Counted from the first letter of the stretch, positions 1 through 7,852 are shown. The stretch: 32,338 nt of DNA from Clostridiales bacterium (GCA_015069285.1 SVIX01000011.1:1-32338), one strand, 5' to 3'. The notes: generated by a model not told the origin, from the sequence alone. Numbers and translations are program-made.

Positions 1-338
1 AAATTAACGGCGTGGATTCTTATAAGAAAGGACAATATATCGTTGCGCGAGTAAAAGCGACAGAGGGAGGAATGACGTTACGTTTCTACAACAAGGATAA
101 ATCGATTCAAGACGCTATGTGTTACACCGAAGACGGTACGATGGTGGCCGTAACCGACCTTAAGGCGAATACGTGGTATTACTACGTATGGGAAGTGATC
201 GAAGGTGGTGAAGTTACCTGGCAGGAGATTGTTTTCGTAAAGCACGGTAGTACGTGTCGCCACTTTGTAAGCGACATATACGTGACAAATGATAGCGCGT
301 CGATGCAATCGTTGTTAAACCAGAAGTTCTCGGCATAA
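1..338 (+). CDS. C-terminal fragment of unrecognised protein
   Basis: The frame is open from the first bases of the window (codons from position 3) to a TAA at 336-338, so this is the last roughly 111 residues of a longer gene whose start lies outside. The GTG at position 12 is in frame but has no ribosome binding site and is probably internal. The sequence is rich in aromatic residues and beta-strand-like (WYYYVWEV, VTWQEIVFVKHG), with no membrane segment. This is compatible with a C-terminal beta-sandwich or carbohydrate-binding module, and the next gene is a glycoside-hydrolase-like DUF4838 protein, but I do not recognise the family. The function is unknown. Confidence 0.6.
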   Translation, partial: INGVDSYKKGQYIVARVKATEGGMTLRFYNKDKSIQDAMCYTEDGTMVAVTDLKANTWYYYVWEVIEGGEVTWQEIVFVKHGSTCRHFVSDIYVTNDSASMQSLLNQKFSA

Positions 339-364
339 GCTCCCTACGGACGCGAATAGTAACC

Positions 365-616
365 AATAACCAAACGTTATTATGAGCGAAAAATCTCATA
401 ATGAGTAGCGGAGGGCAATGCGCCCTCGCGATGACGGCTGTCAGTTAAGGCGCAAAGGGCTTTAGCTCGTAGCGATAGAGGCTTACAGCAAACAATCAAC
501 GCTTGGACGGGTCGGAAATGGATGCGTTTCCGACCTGACAGGCGACGATAAACAAAGTGAAAACGAACGGTTTACCCGAATTTTCGGGTAGGTTATGGTT
601 TTCGTAACTATTTTTT
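365..616 (+). ncRNA. Candidate structured RNA or 5' leader in gene-free stretch
   Basis: The 344 bases between the two genes hold no plausible CDS but many exact inverted repeats in series. ATTATGAG (379-386) pairs with CTCATAAT (395-402). GAGGGC (411-416) pairs with GCCCTC (422-427). GCTGT (437-441) pairs with ACAGC (485-489) and encloses further small helices. GGTCGGAAA (510-518) pairs with TTTCCGACC (527-535), and TACCCGAA (573-580) with TTCGGGTA (583-590). GTTATG (592-597) pairs with CGTAAC (603-608) and is followed by T6 at 611-616, which resembles an intrinsic terminator. It could be an independent small RNA, a regulatory leader of the DUF4838 gene that starts 67 bases later, or a decayed repeat. 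The class is not recognised. Confidence 0.4.
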
Positions 617-682
617 GTTAAGAGATGCCGTTGCTAACGTCTCGCAATTACAAAAAAAATGATTTAGGAGAAAGAAAAAAAG

Positions 683-2446
683 ATGTTTTTTATCAAAGAC
701 GGCAAAACGGAATATAAAATCGTTGTAAAAGCGCCTGCATCGGAGCGCGTAGAATTTGCCGTTAAAGAATGGACGGATTTTATATTGGAGGCAACCTCTT
801 GCCAAATGCAAACGGCAGAGGAAGGCTATACGGGGAAAGCGGTCGTGCTTAGCTATACGGATAAAGGCAACGAAGGCTACCGTATTTATACTGAAAATGG
901 AAACTACTGTGTGGAAGGGTATTGTGAAAAGGGCTTAATCTACGGCGTGTACGGGTTACTTCGCCGTATCGTAGGCTTAATTTTCTACACTTCCGACGTT
1001 TACGATATCCAAAAAGGCGATATCGAGTTTAAAGAGCTTGACGAGGAGCGTATTCCCGACATTCCCTCGCGTGCGATTGGTAGCGTACCTATTGCGAGTA
1101 GTGTGTTGGACGAGCCCTTGACGAAAAAAGAATTTAGAATGGGAATTTCCAGCTCGGGGGATAATTGGGGTATCAATAGCCATTCCTATTTTAAGATTTT
1201 ACCGCCTGAGAAGTACAAAGAGTTGCATCCCGATTGGTATACCCAAGGGGACGACGGTAAGAATTTGTGTATGTCCAATTTGGAAATGCGTGGTGAGTTT
1301 GTTACGCAATTAAAGCGCATTATTTTAGATCATCCGAAGAGCAAGTATTTTATGTTGGGGCACGAAGACCACGAATACGGTTGCGAGTGTAAGGGCTGTC
1401 TTAAGGCGGTGGAATGTTATGACGGCTTGACTGGTATTTTAGAACTTGAATTTACCAACGAGGTTGTAAAAGAAATCAACGCGTGGGTAAAACAAGAAAA
1501 AATCGAACGCGAACTTGTATTCGTTACGTTTGCGTACGTGCATTCTATCGCGCCACCAGTGAAAAAGGTGGGAAATACATACGTGCCCTTATTTGATTTT
1601 AAACTGGAAAAAAATATCGGCGTAATGATAGCGCCGTTGTTTGCGAGAGGAGATAAGTCCTATTTCGACGATGAAAACTGTCACGGAAGGTCAACCTGTC
1701 ATTACGATATTTACGGCTATAAAATGAAGGATATCTTCCTCGGTTGGCGCGCTATTATGGATAAGCTATTTGTTTGGTCGTATTGCAACGATTTTTGTGA
1801 AACCTTAGCACCGTTCAACTGTTGGGACGGATTAGAAGGAAATTATCGCGGATATAAGGATATCAACGTAGAATACGTGTTTGAAGAGGCTGCTTATAAT
1901 CGGATCGTACCCAACTTCCATTATTTAAGACCGTACGTATTATCCAAGCTAATGTGGAATACGAACTGTTCGCTCGAAAGCGCGATTGACGAGTTTATCG
2001 AGGGATTCTACGGAGCGAACGCCGCGCCGTATATGCGCAAGTATTTTGATTATTTGCGCGATTGTTGCCGTAAAATCACATCGGAAAAGGGCAGACCGAT
2101 GCTCTACATCCGCTTGGACGATTTTAGTGATTTAACGATGCCCGAATATTGGAGTGTAGACGTCTTGAAAGAAGCATTGCGTTTGCATGAAGAAGTTGTT
2201 GCGCACGCAGACGAAGAGTATAAAGCCCGCGTAGAGGAAGAGGGTTTCCCGATATGGTTTATTATGCTTGCTCGCTACCATCATCGTATTACCGACGAGG
2301 AAAGATACGAAATGGCGAAAAGGGCGACTGCGGTTATGGAAAAATACGACCTTTTGGTGCGTGGCGAGGGGATTCCCTTTGTGTATTTGCAAAAAATTAA
2401 AACGTTCGTGGACAGCCCGTATTTTAGAAAGGTTAAAAAGAAATAA
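683..2446 (+). CDS. DUF4838 domain protein (glycoside-hydrolase-like)
   Basis: A 587-residue protein; the ATG follows AGGAG at 666-670. The N-terminal 110 residues resemble the small alpha/beta domain that precedes the barrel in family 20/67-type glycosidases (a GLIYGVYGLLRR-like segment and an IFYTSDVYDI stretch). Residues about 150-430 match the DUF4838 pattern: a 'HSYFKILPPEKY..LHPDWY' region, a 'LCMSNLEMR' segment, and Cys pairs in GCECKGC. There is no signal peptide or membrane helix, so it is probably cytoplasmic. DUF4838 proteins are generally found in carbohydrate-degrading loci; the substrate is unknown. A terminator follows immediately. Family membership is fairly secure, while an enzymatic role is inferred. 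Confidence 0.8.
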   Translation: MFFIKDGKTEYKIVVKAPASERVEFAVKEWTDFILEATSCQMQTAEEGYTGKAVVLSYTDKGNEGYRIYTENGNYCVEGYCEKGLIYGVYGLLRRIVGLIFYTSDVYDIQKGDIEFKELDEERIPDIPSRAIGSVPIASSVLDEPLTKKEFRMGISSSGDNWGINSHSYFKILPPEKYKELHPDWYTQGDDGKNLCMSNLEMRGEFVTQLKRIILDHPKSKYFMLGHEDHEYGCECKGCLKAVECYDGLTGILELEFTNEVVKEINAWVKQEKIERELVFVTFAYVHSIAPPVKKVGNTYVPLFDFKLEKNIGVMIAPLFARGDKSYFDDENCHGRSTCHYDIYGYKMKDIFLGWRAIMDKLFVWSYCNDFCETLAPFNCWDGLEGNYRGYKDINVEYVFEEAAYNRIVPNFHYLRPYVLSKLMWNTNCSLESAIDEFIEGFYGANAAPYMRKYFDYLRDCCRKITSEKGRPMLYIRLDDFSDLTMPEYWSVDVLKEALRLHEEVVAHADEEYKARVEEEGFPIWFIMLARYHHRITDEERYEMAKRATAVMEKYDLLVRGEGIPFVYLQKIKTFVDSPYFRKVKKK

Positions 2447-2456
2447 CTTATACAAG

Positions 2457-2481
2457 AAAAACGCCTCAAGGGCGTTTTTTC
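2457..2481 (+). terminator. Rho-independent terminator after DUF4838 gene
   Basis: AAAAACGCC (2457-2465), a five-base loop, and GGCGTTTTT (2471-2479) form a nine-pair stem with a T-tract, eleven bases after the DUF4838 stop codon. Confidence 0.8.
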
Positions 2482-2736
2482 TTTTGGTGGACGCATGGGG
2501 TTCTTGTTCTGCGAACAAGAGTAGCGCAACGCCGAAAGGGCGAGTGGAAGAAAGGAAATATCATGGTCGGACGTTGCTCAAGCGGTCTCGGATAAGGTAG
2601 GGTAAACCTTATCCTCGGTCATCGTTCGCGCGGAAAAAATGCGCTCACTTATCTCGTCCCTACAAGGCATTATCAATGCCTTGTTTAACGGGTAACTCGT
2701 CCTCCGCTAATTACGGAGTTTCTCGCCTCTCGCTAC
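2482..2736. other. Gene-free hairpin-rich stretch flanked by a tRNA 3'-end repeat
   Basis: No convincing CDS lies between the DUF4838 terminator and the tRNA terminator. The stretch contains perfect hairpins: TCTTGTTC/GAACAAGA (2502-2509, 2513-2520), CGCC/GGCG (2530-2533, 2539-2542), GCAACG/CGTTGC (2526-2531, 2572-2577), GGATAAGGT/ACCTTATCC (2590-2598, 2606-2614), CAAGGCATT/AATGCCTTG (2663-2671, 2675-2683) and CTCCG/CGGAG (2702-2706, 2714-2718). Its left edge (2482-2494) repeats 13 bases that include the tRNA-Val 3' end (2771-2783). It may be a structured RNA, a palindromic repeat element, or a remnant of an insertion at the tRNA. Confidence 0.4.
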
Positions 2737-2773
2737 AAAAAATATCCTCGCGTTAAAACGCGAGGATATTTTT

Positions 2774-2774
<1 letters not shown>
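2737..2774 (-). terminator. Perfect 18-bp terminator hairpin after tRNA-Val
   Basis: The arms at 2737-2754 and 2757-2774 are exactly complementary over 18 bases, with an A6/T6 base at the foot and a GC-rich core (CCTCGCG/CGCGAGG). It begins at the tRNA CCA end and can act on both strands. Confidence 0.85.
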
Positions 2775-2850
<76 letters not shown>

Positions 2851-2865
2851 AAAGTTTACTTTGTT

Positions 2866-2894
2866 ATTATAGCAAATAAATTTCCCTCCGTCAA
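2866..2894 (-). promoter_or_regulatory. Sigma-A promoter of tRNA-Val
   Basis: On the minus strand there is TTGACG (complement of 2889-2894), a 17-base spacer and TATAAT (complement of 2866-2871), 15 bases before the first tRNA base. Confidence 0.85.
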
Positions 2895-2928
2895 TCGTTT
2901 TTAGGCGCATTATTAAAATAATGTAAAG

Positions 2929-2962
2929 AAAAACGACCTCGGCAAAGCAAGTCGAGGTCGTT
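2929..2962 (-). terminator. Terminator of the PadR/coiled-coil gene
   Basis: AACGACCTCG (2932-2941) pairs with CGAGGTCGTT (2953-2962) over ten bases. On the minus strand the stem is followed by a T-run and lies nine bases after the gene's stop codon. The outer nine base pairs are identical to those of the terminator at 16216-16252. Confidence 0.8.
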
Positions 2963-2970
2963 ACGGGTAT

Positions 2971-5667
2971 TTAACTGTTTATTTCGTGGGTTCTTTTGGA
3001 AAATAAATAATAGAAACCGACGAAGAAAAGGATATTCGCCAAATACAGCGTGGGAATAATCACGAATGAAAGTAATTGAGAGGGGACGGAAACGTCCGCT
3101 TTGAAATACACGGCAATCATCGTAACGACGATGACGGCAATTACGAATAACACGGAGGCGGTTACGACGTAAGAGGCGTGTTTTTTCCTTCTTACCCGTT
3201 TTTTGAACCCGCTTGCGTATAAAATCGCGCAAACGATAAAGGCGAGGAATCCAACGGCGAATCCTGCGATAGGATATACGATAGGCACGCCTAAATAGTC
3301 TTTCATAAAGAAAGCGACTAAGCTTTCGAACGCAATAATACAAAATACGATAAACGCCGATTTAAAAAGGGTAAGACCGCCGTTATAATATCCGTTTCCG
3401 AGCGTTTGAGCGGGGCGCGGTTCAGCGGAGGTGATTTGCGTTCTGCCCATATTCATATTTCCCGCGGTATTTAATTTAATGCCTTCCGTTTGCGCGCGAC
3501 CGCGTATATCCGCGTACGCGCTTTCTGGGGAGGGTTGCGGTTGTTGGGGTTGCGTGAAAGCATACGCATTTTCAGGTTGTTGCGTAGGGTATCCAAAGCC
3601 GTAACCGCCGGAATAGCCGTTTCCTGCGTAGGTCGCCGTGGCGTATTGACGGGCGCGTAAATCTCTGGCGAGGTTGTTTAAAGAGTTCTCGCGATTGTTC
3701 AAGTCCAACTCCCGTTCTTGGATTTCTCCGATAGTGCGTTGTAATTGCGCGCGTTCTTCGGTAAGGCGTTGTTGCGCGTTCGCCGTTTCTTCTTGGGCTT
3801 GTGTCAACGCTTTGCGTTCTTCTTCTAAGTCCGCAACCGCCTTTGCGTGAACTTCCCGTTCGTTTTGCAGTTTTGCGCGTTCCGCCTCTAATTTTTCTAA
3901 ATTCTCGTTAAAGAGTTTTACTTGAACGTTGTACGAGCTTAACTTATCCGCAAAATCGAATTGTTGCGTCGCAAGTGCGTTTTTGCGTGTGATAAAATCA
4001 AGCTGTTGTTGATTGTATACCGCTTGCCTTGCGGAAATTTCTTTTTGTTGTTGCGCGACGGTGTCCAAATCCTCTTGTAACTTTTGCGCCGTTTTCGAAA
4101 TTTCCATTTCCCGAAGTTGCAACTCTTCGCGCCGACGGCGTAAATCTTCGTCCGTGGCGTCCGTTACGATTTGTTTATCGCTTATCGAGCGTTGCCGTTC
4201 CTCTAACGCATATTCCCGTTGCGTAATTTCATAAGTTTTTTTATCAATTTCTCCGCGTTCTGCCTGTAATGCGGTGCGCAGAGCGTTGACTTCTTCCCGT
4301 TCCTTTTCAAAATTTAATTTAGCCGATTCCAAAGCCTCGTTATCCGCGCGAAGGGTATCGCGTTCGACTTCTAAAATTTCAAGCTTGTTTTGCAAGTCTT
4401 CGCGTTGCGTTTGTAATTGGCGTTTTTGTTCTTCTAACTCCGCAAGAGCGATGCTCGTACCTTCTTCCGTTTCGCGAATGTTTTGCGATTGTTCTAAAAG
4501 CGCCTGTTCGCGGGCGAAAAGTTCGTCTTCTTTTTCTTTTAAACGCGTTCTTTCCGTTTCTAATTTATCTTTTTGCGTTTCAATTTGCGCTTGTTGCGAA
4601 CGAAGTTCTATATCGCGGTTATAAAATTCCGAAGATTTATTTTCTAAATCGTTCCGCAAAAGCGCAATCGTGTTTTCCTTAGACGCGATGGCGGAATTTA
4701 AAGAGGTAATTACGCCGTTTTTGTTTTCAAGCTCCGCTTGCGTAGCGATAAGTTCCGCTTTGGTTTGTTGTAACTCTTCGCTGTTTTGCGCCGACAGTTT
4801 TAATTCTTCCGCCTGTTTTTGTAAAGAAAGAAGGGTGGACTGGCTTTCTGCGAGTCTTTTTTCCTGTTCGTCGAAAGCGTCGCGTTGCGCCTGTAATAAC
4901 GTTTTTAATTGCGCAATTTCGTCCGTTTGACGGATAAGCTCCGCTTTGGTTTGCGCGATTTCTTCTTCTTTTATTGCGATTTCCGCTTCTTTGGCTTCTA
5001 AAATCGCTTGTCCTGCAAGCAGACTTTCTCGTTGTTCTTCCAACTCGCGGGTTTGCTGTTCTACCTTGTCTTTAAGCTCCTTAAAATCCGTTTTTTGCGA
5101 AGAGAGAGAGGAGCTTTGCGTGGAGAGGAGCGCCCGTTCGCGTTGCAATTCGTTTTTTAAATTAGCGAGGGCTTTTTTCTCGTCCTCAAGCGCCGATTCG
5201 CGCGCGGATAAAGCGCGCTTTAATTCTTGTAATTCCGTTTGCTTTTCGGTGATGAACGAAAAATCGTAATGCGCTTCGCCGTCTGAAATTAAGCTATCGA
5301 TAATCGTTCGGGAATATTCCCATTCGGCAAGATTTTTTTCGGTGATGCGTTTGCCTTCGTCGGTGAGGGAGAAGTATTTTCTTCTACCGCCGTAGGAAGA
5401 ATCTCCGTAGTACGATTGCACGTATTGTAAAGACTCCAAGCGTTTTAAAGCGCTATAAAGGGTGGGTTGCTTAATCGTATATAAGCCCCCGCTCTTGCGC
5501 TCGATTTCGTAAATGATATCGTAGCCGTATTTATCTCCGTCGTATAAACTGCGGAGAATAATGGTGTTGATATGCCCGCGGATAAGGTCGGAACTAATTC
5601 CCATATTTTGTTCTTCGCCACCCGTAAGCGTTTCGTCGGCGTCTAAGATTTTGTCCGTTTCAACCAT
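2971..5667 (-). CDS. Giant PadR-type regulator: winged helix, long coiled coil, membrane anchor
   Basis: 898 residues from the ATG at 5667, which sits ten bases after AAGGAG; a TTG two codons earlier is also possible. Residues about 20-110 are a PadR winged helix (GHINTIILRSLYDGDKYGYDI, a TLYSALKRLE recognition helix, and a GGRRKYFSLTDEGK wing). Residues about 150-665 are almost uninterrupted charged heptads rich in E, Q, K, R and A. A flexible Gly/Tyr/Gln/Pro-rich linker follows to about 765, then four hydrophobic segments to the end (AFIVFCIIAFESLVAFF, YPIAGFAVGFLAFIVCAIL, VVTASVLFVIAVIVVTMIAVYF, SFVIIPTLYLANILFFVGFYYLF). Ordinary PadR proteins have about 110-180 residues. The coil and anchor suggest a membrane-tethered DNA-binding protein, possibly sensing envelope state or linking DNA to membrane; that role is inference. 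Confidence 0.85.
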   Translation of the reverse strand: MVETDKILDADETLTGGEEQNMGISSDLIRGHINTIILRSLYDGDKYGYDIIYEIERKSGGLYTIKQPTLYSALKRLESLQYVQSYYGDSSYGGRRKYFSLTDEGKRITEKNLAEWEYSRTIIDSLISDGEAHYDFSFITEKQTELQELKRALSARESALEDEKKALANLKNELQRERALLSTQSSSLSSQKTDFKELKDKVEQQTRELEEQRESLLAGQAILEAKEAEIAIKEEEIAQTKAELIRQTDEIAQLKTLLQAQRDAFDEQEKRLAESQSTLLSLQKQAEELKLSAQNSEELQQTKAELIATQAELENKNGVITSLNSAIASKENTIALLRNDLENKSSEFYNRDIELRSQQAQIETQKDKLETERTRLKEKEDELFAREQALLEQSQNIRETEEGTSIALAELEEQKRQLQTQREDLQNKLEILEVERDTLRADNEALESAKLNFEKEREEVNALRTALQAERGEIDKKTYEITQREYALEERQRSISDKQIVTDATDEDLRRRREELQLREMEISKTAQKLQEDLDTVAQQQKEISARQAVYNQQQLDFITRKNALATQQFDFADKLSSYNVQVKLFNENLEKLEAERAKLQNEREVHAKAVADLEEERKALTQAQEETANAQQRLTEERAQLQRTIGEIQERELDLNNRENSLNNLARDLRARQYATATYAGNGYSGGYGFGYPTQQPENAYAFTQPQQPQPSPESAYADIRGRAQTEGIKLNTAGNMNMGRTQITSAEPRPAQTLGNGYYNGGLTLFKSAFIVFCIIAFESLVAFFMKDYLGVPIVYPIAGFAVGFLAFIVCAILYASGFKKRVRRKKHASYVVTASVLFVIAVIVVTMIAVYFKADVSVPSQLLSFVIIPTLYLANILFFVGFYYLFSKRTHEINS

Positions 5668-5705
5668 AATCAATCTGCTCCTTCGTGTGATAGAGTACCT
5701 AATTT

Positions 5706-5724
5706 AATACTTTATAAAAGTATT
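5706..5724. promoter_or_regulatory. Palindromic operator candidate at the PadR-gene promoter
   Basis: AATACTTT (5706-5713), ATA, AAAGTATT (5717-5724) is a perfect inverted repeat overlapping the -10 and start region of the minus-strand promoter. A second pair of half-sites, AAAGTA at 5773-5778 and TACTTT at 5794-5799, lies between the two divergent promoters. PadR proteins usually bind dyads at their own promoter, so this is a reasonable autoregulatory site. Confidence 0.5.
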
Positions 5725-5751
5725 ATATCACAAATAGCACCCTATTGTCAA
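5722..5751 (-). promoter_or_regulatory. Promoter of the PadR/coiled-coil gene
   Basis: On the minus strand there is TTGACA (complement of 5746-5751), an 18-base spacer and TATAAT (complement of 5722-5727), giving a 5' UTR of about 50 bases. Confidence 0.8.
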
Positions 5752-5823
5752 TACTATTACAGACAAAATTGTAAAGTATATCGTAAATTTTAGTACTTTT
5801 CTGTAATTTTGATTTTTTCTTCA

Positions 5824-5852
5824 TTGACATTTTTTAGAAAAAAGTGTATAAT
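5824..5852 (+). promoter_or_regulatory. Consensus promoter giving a near-leaderless thioesterase mRNA
   Basis: TTGACA (5824-5829), 17 bases, TATAAT (5847-5852). The best start codon is the ATG at 5860, only seven bases after the -10 box, where transcription itself should begin. No Shine-Dalgarno sequence precedes it. Confidence 0.75.
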
Positions 5853-5859
5853 AATAAAT

Positions 5860-6606
5860 ATGGAAAAATACGTGCATAGTAAAGAGTTTCAAGTAAAATA
5901 TTGCGAGGCGGATTTCAAAGACGAACTAAAAACGTCTACCGCGCTTTCGTATATGGAAGAAGTGGCGTGTTCGAGCGCGGACGAGCTGGGTTTTGGTTAC
6001 GATTACGTAAAACCCAAAAATCAGGCGTTTATGGTGACGAATATTTGTTGTGAATTTTACCGTCCAATCCGTTTGGGGGAAAAGATAACCGTAAAAACTT
6101 GGCCCACACCGCCCACGTTCGTCGTGTTCGGCAGGGAATATCAATTTTTTTCTGAAACGGCGGAACTTCTCGCCAATGCGTCGTCGCGGTGGTGTCTTAT
6201 CGATATGCAAACGGGAAAACTGTTACAATCAAAAACGATAGACAATCAAGATTATTCGACCTATAATACGGACAAGGCGTTAGAAAACGTACAATGGAAA
6301 ATTCCCGCTTTCTCTATAGAAGACGGGGAATTGGCGTTCGTTATTAAAATTGCCAATTCGGAATACGACCATAATTTACACGTCAATAATACGCGTTACG
6401 CCGATTATTGCTTGAATTGTTTTTCCGTGGCGGAGTTGTCCGTTTGCACGCTTGCGCAATTTTCCATATCTTACGTGAAACAATGCAAGGAAGGGGAAGT
6501 TTTAAAATTTTATCGGAAAGCAACGGAAAAGAACGTATATTTAACGCAAGGCGTAAACGAAAAAAACGAAATCGTGGTGCAAGCCCGTATCGTGTTCGGG
6601 GAATGA
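5860..6606 (+). CDS. Acyl-ACP thioesterase family protein
   Basis: 248 residues from the ATG at 5860. It is a double hot-dog thioesterase of the plant/bacterial FatA type, which releases fatty acids from acyl carrier protein. The first hot-dog covers about residues 1-130 (YCEADFKDELKTSTALSYMEEVA, then a region with FYRPIRLGEKITVKTWPT). The second begins near residue 150 and carries the Asp-x-Asn-x-His-x-Asn-Asn catalytic segment, seen as YDHNLHVNNTRYADY. The length fits the bacterial family. An upstream TTG at 5809 is in frame but would place the promoter inside the coding sequence. Three bases separate it from the ArgJ-family gene, so the two are probably co-transcribed. Confidence 0.85.
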   Translation: MEKYVHSKEFQVKYCEADFKDELKTSTALSYMEEVACSSADELGFGYDYVKPKNQAFMVTNICCEFYRPIRLGEKITVKTWPTPPTFVVFGREYQFFSETAELLANASSRWCLIDMQTGKLLQSKTIDNQDYSTYNTDKALENVQWKIPAFSIEDGELAFVIKIANSEYDHNLHVNNTRYADYCLNCFSVAELSVCTLAQFSISYVKQCKEGEVLKFYRKATEKNVYLTQGVNEKNEIVVQARIVFGE

Positions 6607-6609
6607 AGT

Positions 6610-7812
6610 ATGCGCAAGAACGGAATTAATAAAGAACTCGTGGAAATAGAAGGAGGCGTGTGCGCTCCGCTTGGATTTTGTGCGAACGCAACCGTTTGCG
6701 GAATCTTAAACGGGAATAAAGAAGACTTGGCGCTGATTGCCTCGGAACGGCGCGTACCGACGGCTTGCGTTTTTTCAAAGGGAGGTATCCTTTCTCCCTC
6801 CGTCACCGTAACGCAAAAACATTTAAAATCCAATCGCGGACAAGCGCAGGCAATATTGCTAAACGGTGGCGTGGCGAATTTTTCCGAAGTCGGCGAAACG
6901 CTCGCGGAAAACGCTTGTCGGAGCTTGGAGCGTAAAGCGCAAATTTCCCGCGACGAAATCATCGTAATTTCTACGGGAAAAATAGGAGAAGTTTTTCCTT
7001 CTACCGCCTATTTGCAAGGAATAGAACGCCTTGCCGAAGGGCTAAATTGTTGCAAGGTCGCCTCGCAAAAGGTGGCAAGAACAATCGCGCCGACGGCAGA
7101 AAGGGCGAGGCAAAAGGCGTTTTCCTTCCTTCTTGGCGATACGCCCTGCAAAATAGGCGCGGTTTTTCAAAAAGGGATACATAACGAAAAAACGCCGTCG
7201 GGCTTGGTTTGTTGTTTGACTACGGACGTGTGCATTACGTTCGAACGCTTACAAAAGGCGTTAGCGTCTGCCGTGCGTGAGTCCTTCGATTTATTATGCG
7301 TGGACGGCGCACCCTCTCCGTGTGATACCGTTTGCATAATGGCGAGCGGAAAGGCGGGGAATTATAAAATATCCGACGAGGATACCGAATACGATAAATT
7401 CCGTTATTTTTTAACGGAGGCTTTGAAAAAAATTTGTTTCGCGACGGCGAGCGTTTGTTCGGAAAATAAGGCGTTTTCTTGCCGAGTGGAAGGCGCGAAA
7501 TCCGCGCGTCTTGCGAAAACGGTAGCGAAAGCGTTGGCTTATTCGCAGACGGTCAAACGCATTTTTTCCGATTTGGAAACGGACGCGGAAGGGATACTTT
7601 GCGAATTGCACGCAGTATCCGAACGCATAGTTTTAGAACGACTGTCTTTCACGCTAAAATCAAGTACGGGCGAGGCGGTGCTTTTCGAGGACGGAAAATG
7701 CGCGAACTTTCAAGAAAACGCTTTGAAAAGAATTGTTTTAGGGGAAAGTACGGAGCTTTTCGTTCGGTTAGGAAGAGGGAATTATACCGCGTCTGCCATC
7801 GGGGTATTCTAA
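6610..7812 (+). CDS. Divergent ArgJ-family protein lacking the processing Thr
   Basis: 400 residues, the normal length for ornithine/glutamate N-acetyltransferase ArgJ. The fold is recognisable throughout: an N-terminal GGVCAPLGF, STGKIG at residues 121-126 (the oxyanion Thr-Gly is kept), LTTD at 203-206, and a VDGAPSPCDTVCIMASGKAGN region in place of the usual DGDTSTNDT...NG.A. In active ArgJ the precursor cleaves itself before a Thr in an Ala-Thr-Met-Leu motif. The ungapped equivalent here is Ser197-Gly198-Leu-Val, so the nucleophile is missing. The NSGNAN-like loop reads NGGVAN, and the C-terminal NWGRI and tyrosine-rich motifs are eroded. The frame is intact. Acetyltransferase activity is doubtful; it may be a pseudo-enzyme. 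No other arg-specific gene is present except carAB. Confidence 0.75.
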   Translation: MRKNGINKELVEIEGGVCAPLGFCANATVCGILNGNKEDLALIASERRVPTACVFSKGGILSPSVTVTQKHLKSNRGQAQAILLNGGVANFSEVGETLAENACRSLERKAQISRDEIIVISTGKIGEVFPSTAYLQGIERLAEGLNCCKVASQKVARTIAPTAERARQKAFSFLLGDTPCKIGAVFQKGIHNEKTPSGLVCCLTTDVCITFERLQKALASAVRESFDLLCVDGAPSPCDTVCIMASGKAGNYKISDEDTEYDKFRYFLTEALKKICFATASVCSENKAFSCRVEGAKSARLAKTVAKALAYSQTVKRIFSDLETDAEGILCELHAVSERIVLERLSFTLKSSTGEAVLFEDGKCANFQENALKRIVLGESTELFVRLGRGNYTASAIGVF

Positions 7813-7852
7813 AAAAAAATTAAAAAAAATATTTGGAAACCGCTTTGAAAGG

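Noticed and set aside
2482-2520. A second, degraded tRNA ending at 2482
   Set aside because: Only the 3' end matches; the preceding bases form a simple hairpin with no T-arm, anticodon arm or complementary acceptor strand.
4013-5269. Several plus-strand open frames opposite the coiled-coil gene
   Set aside because: They are antisense shadows of a repetitive Glu/Gln/Lys-rich coding region, with Ser/Cys/Arg-rich translations, no ribosome sites and no recognisable families.
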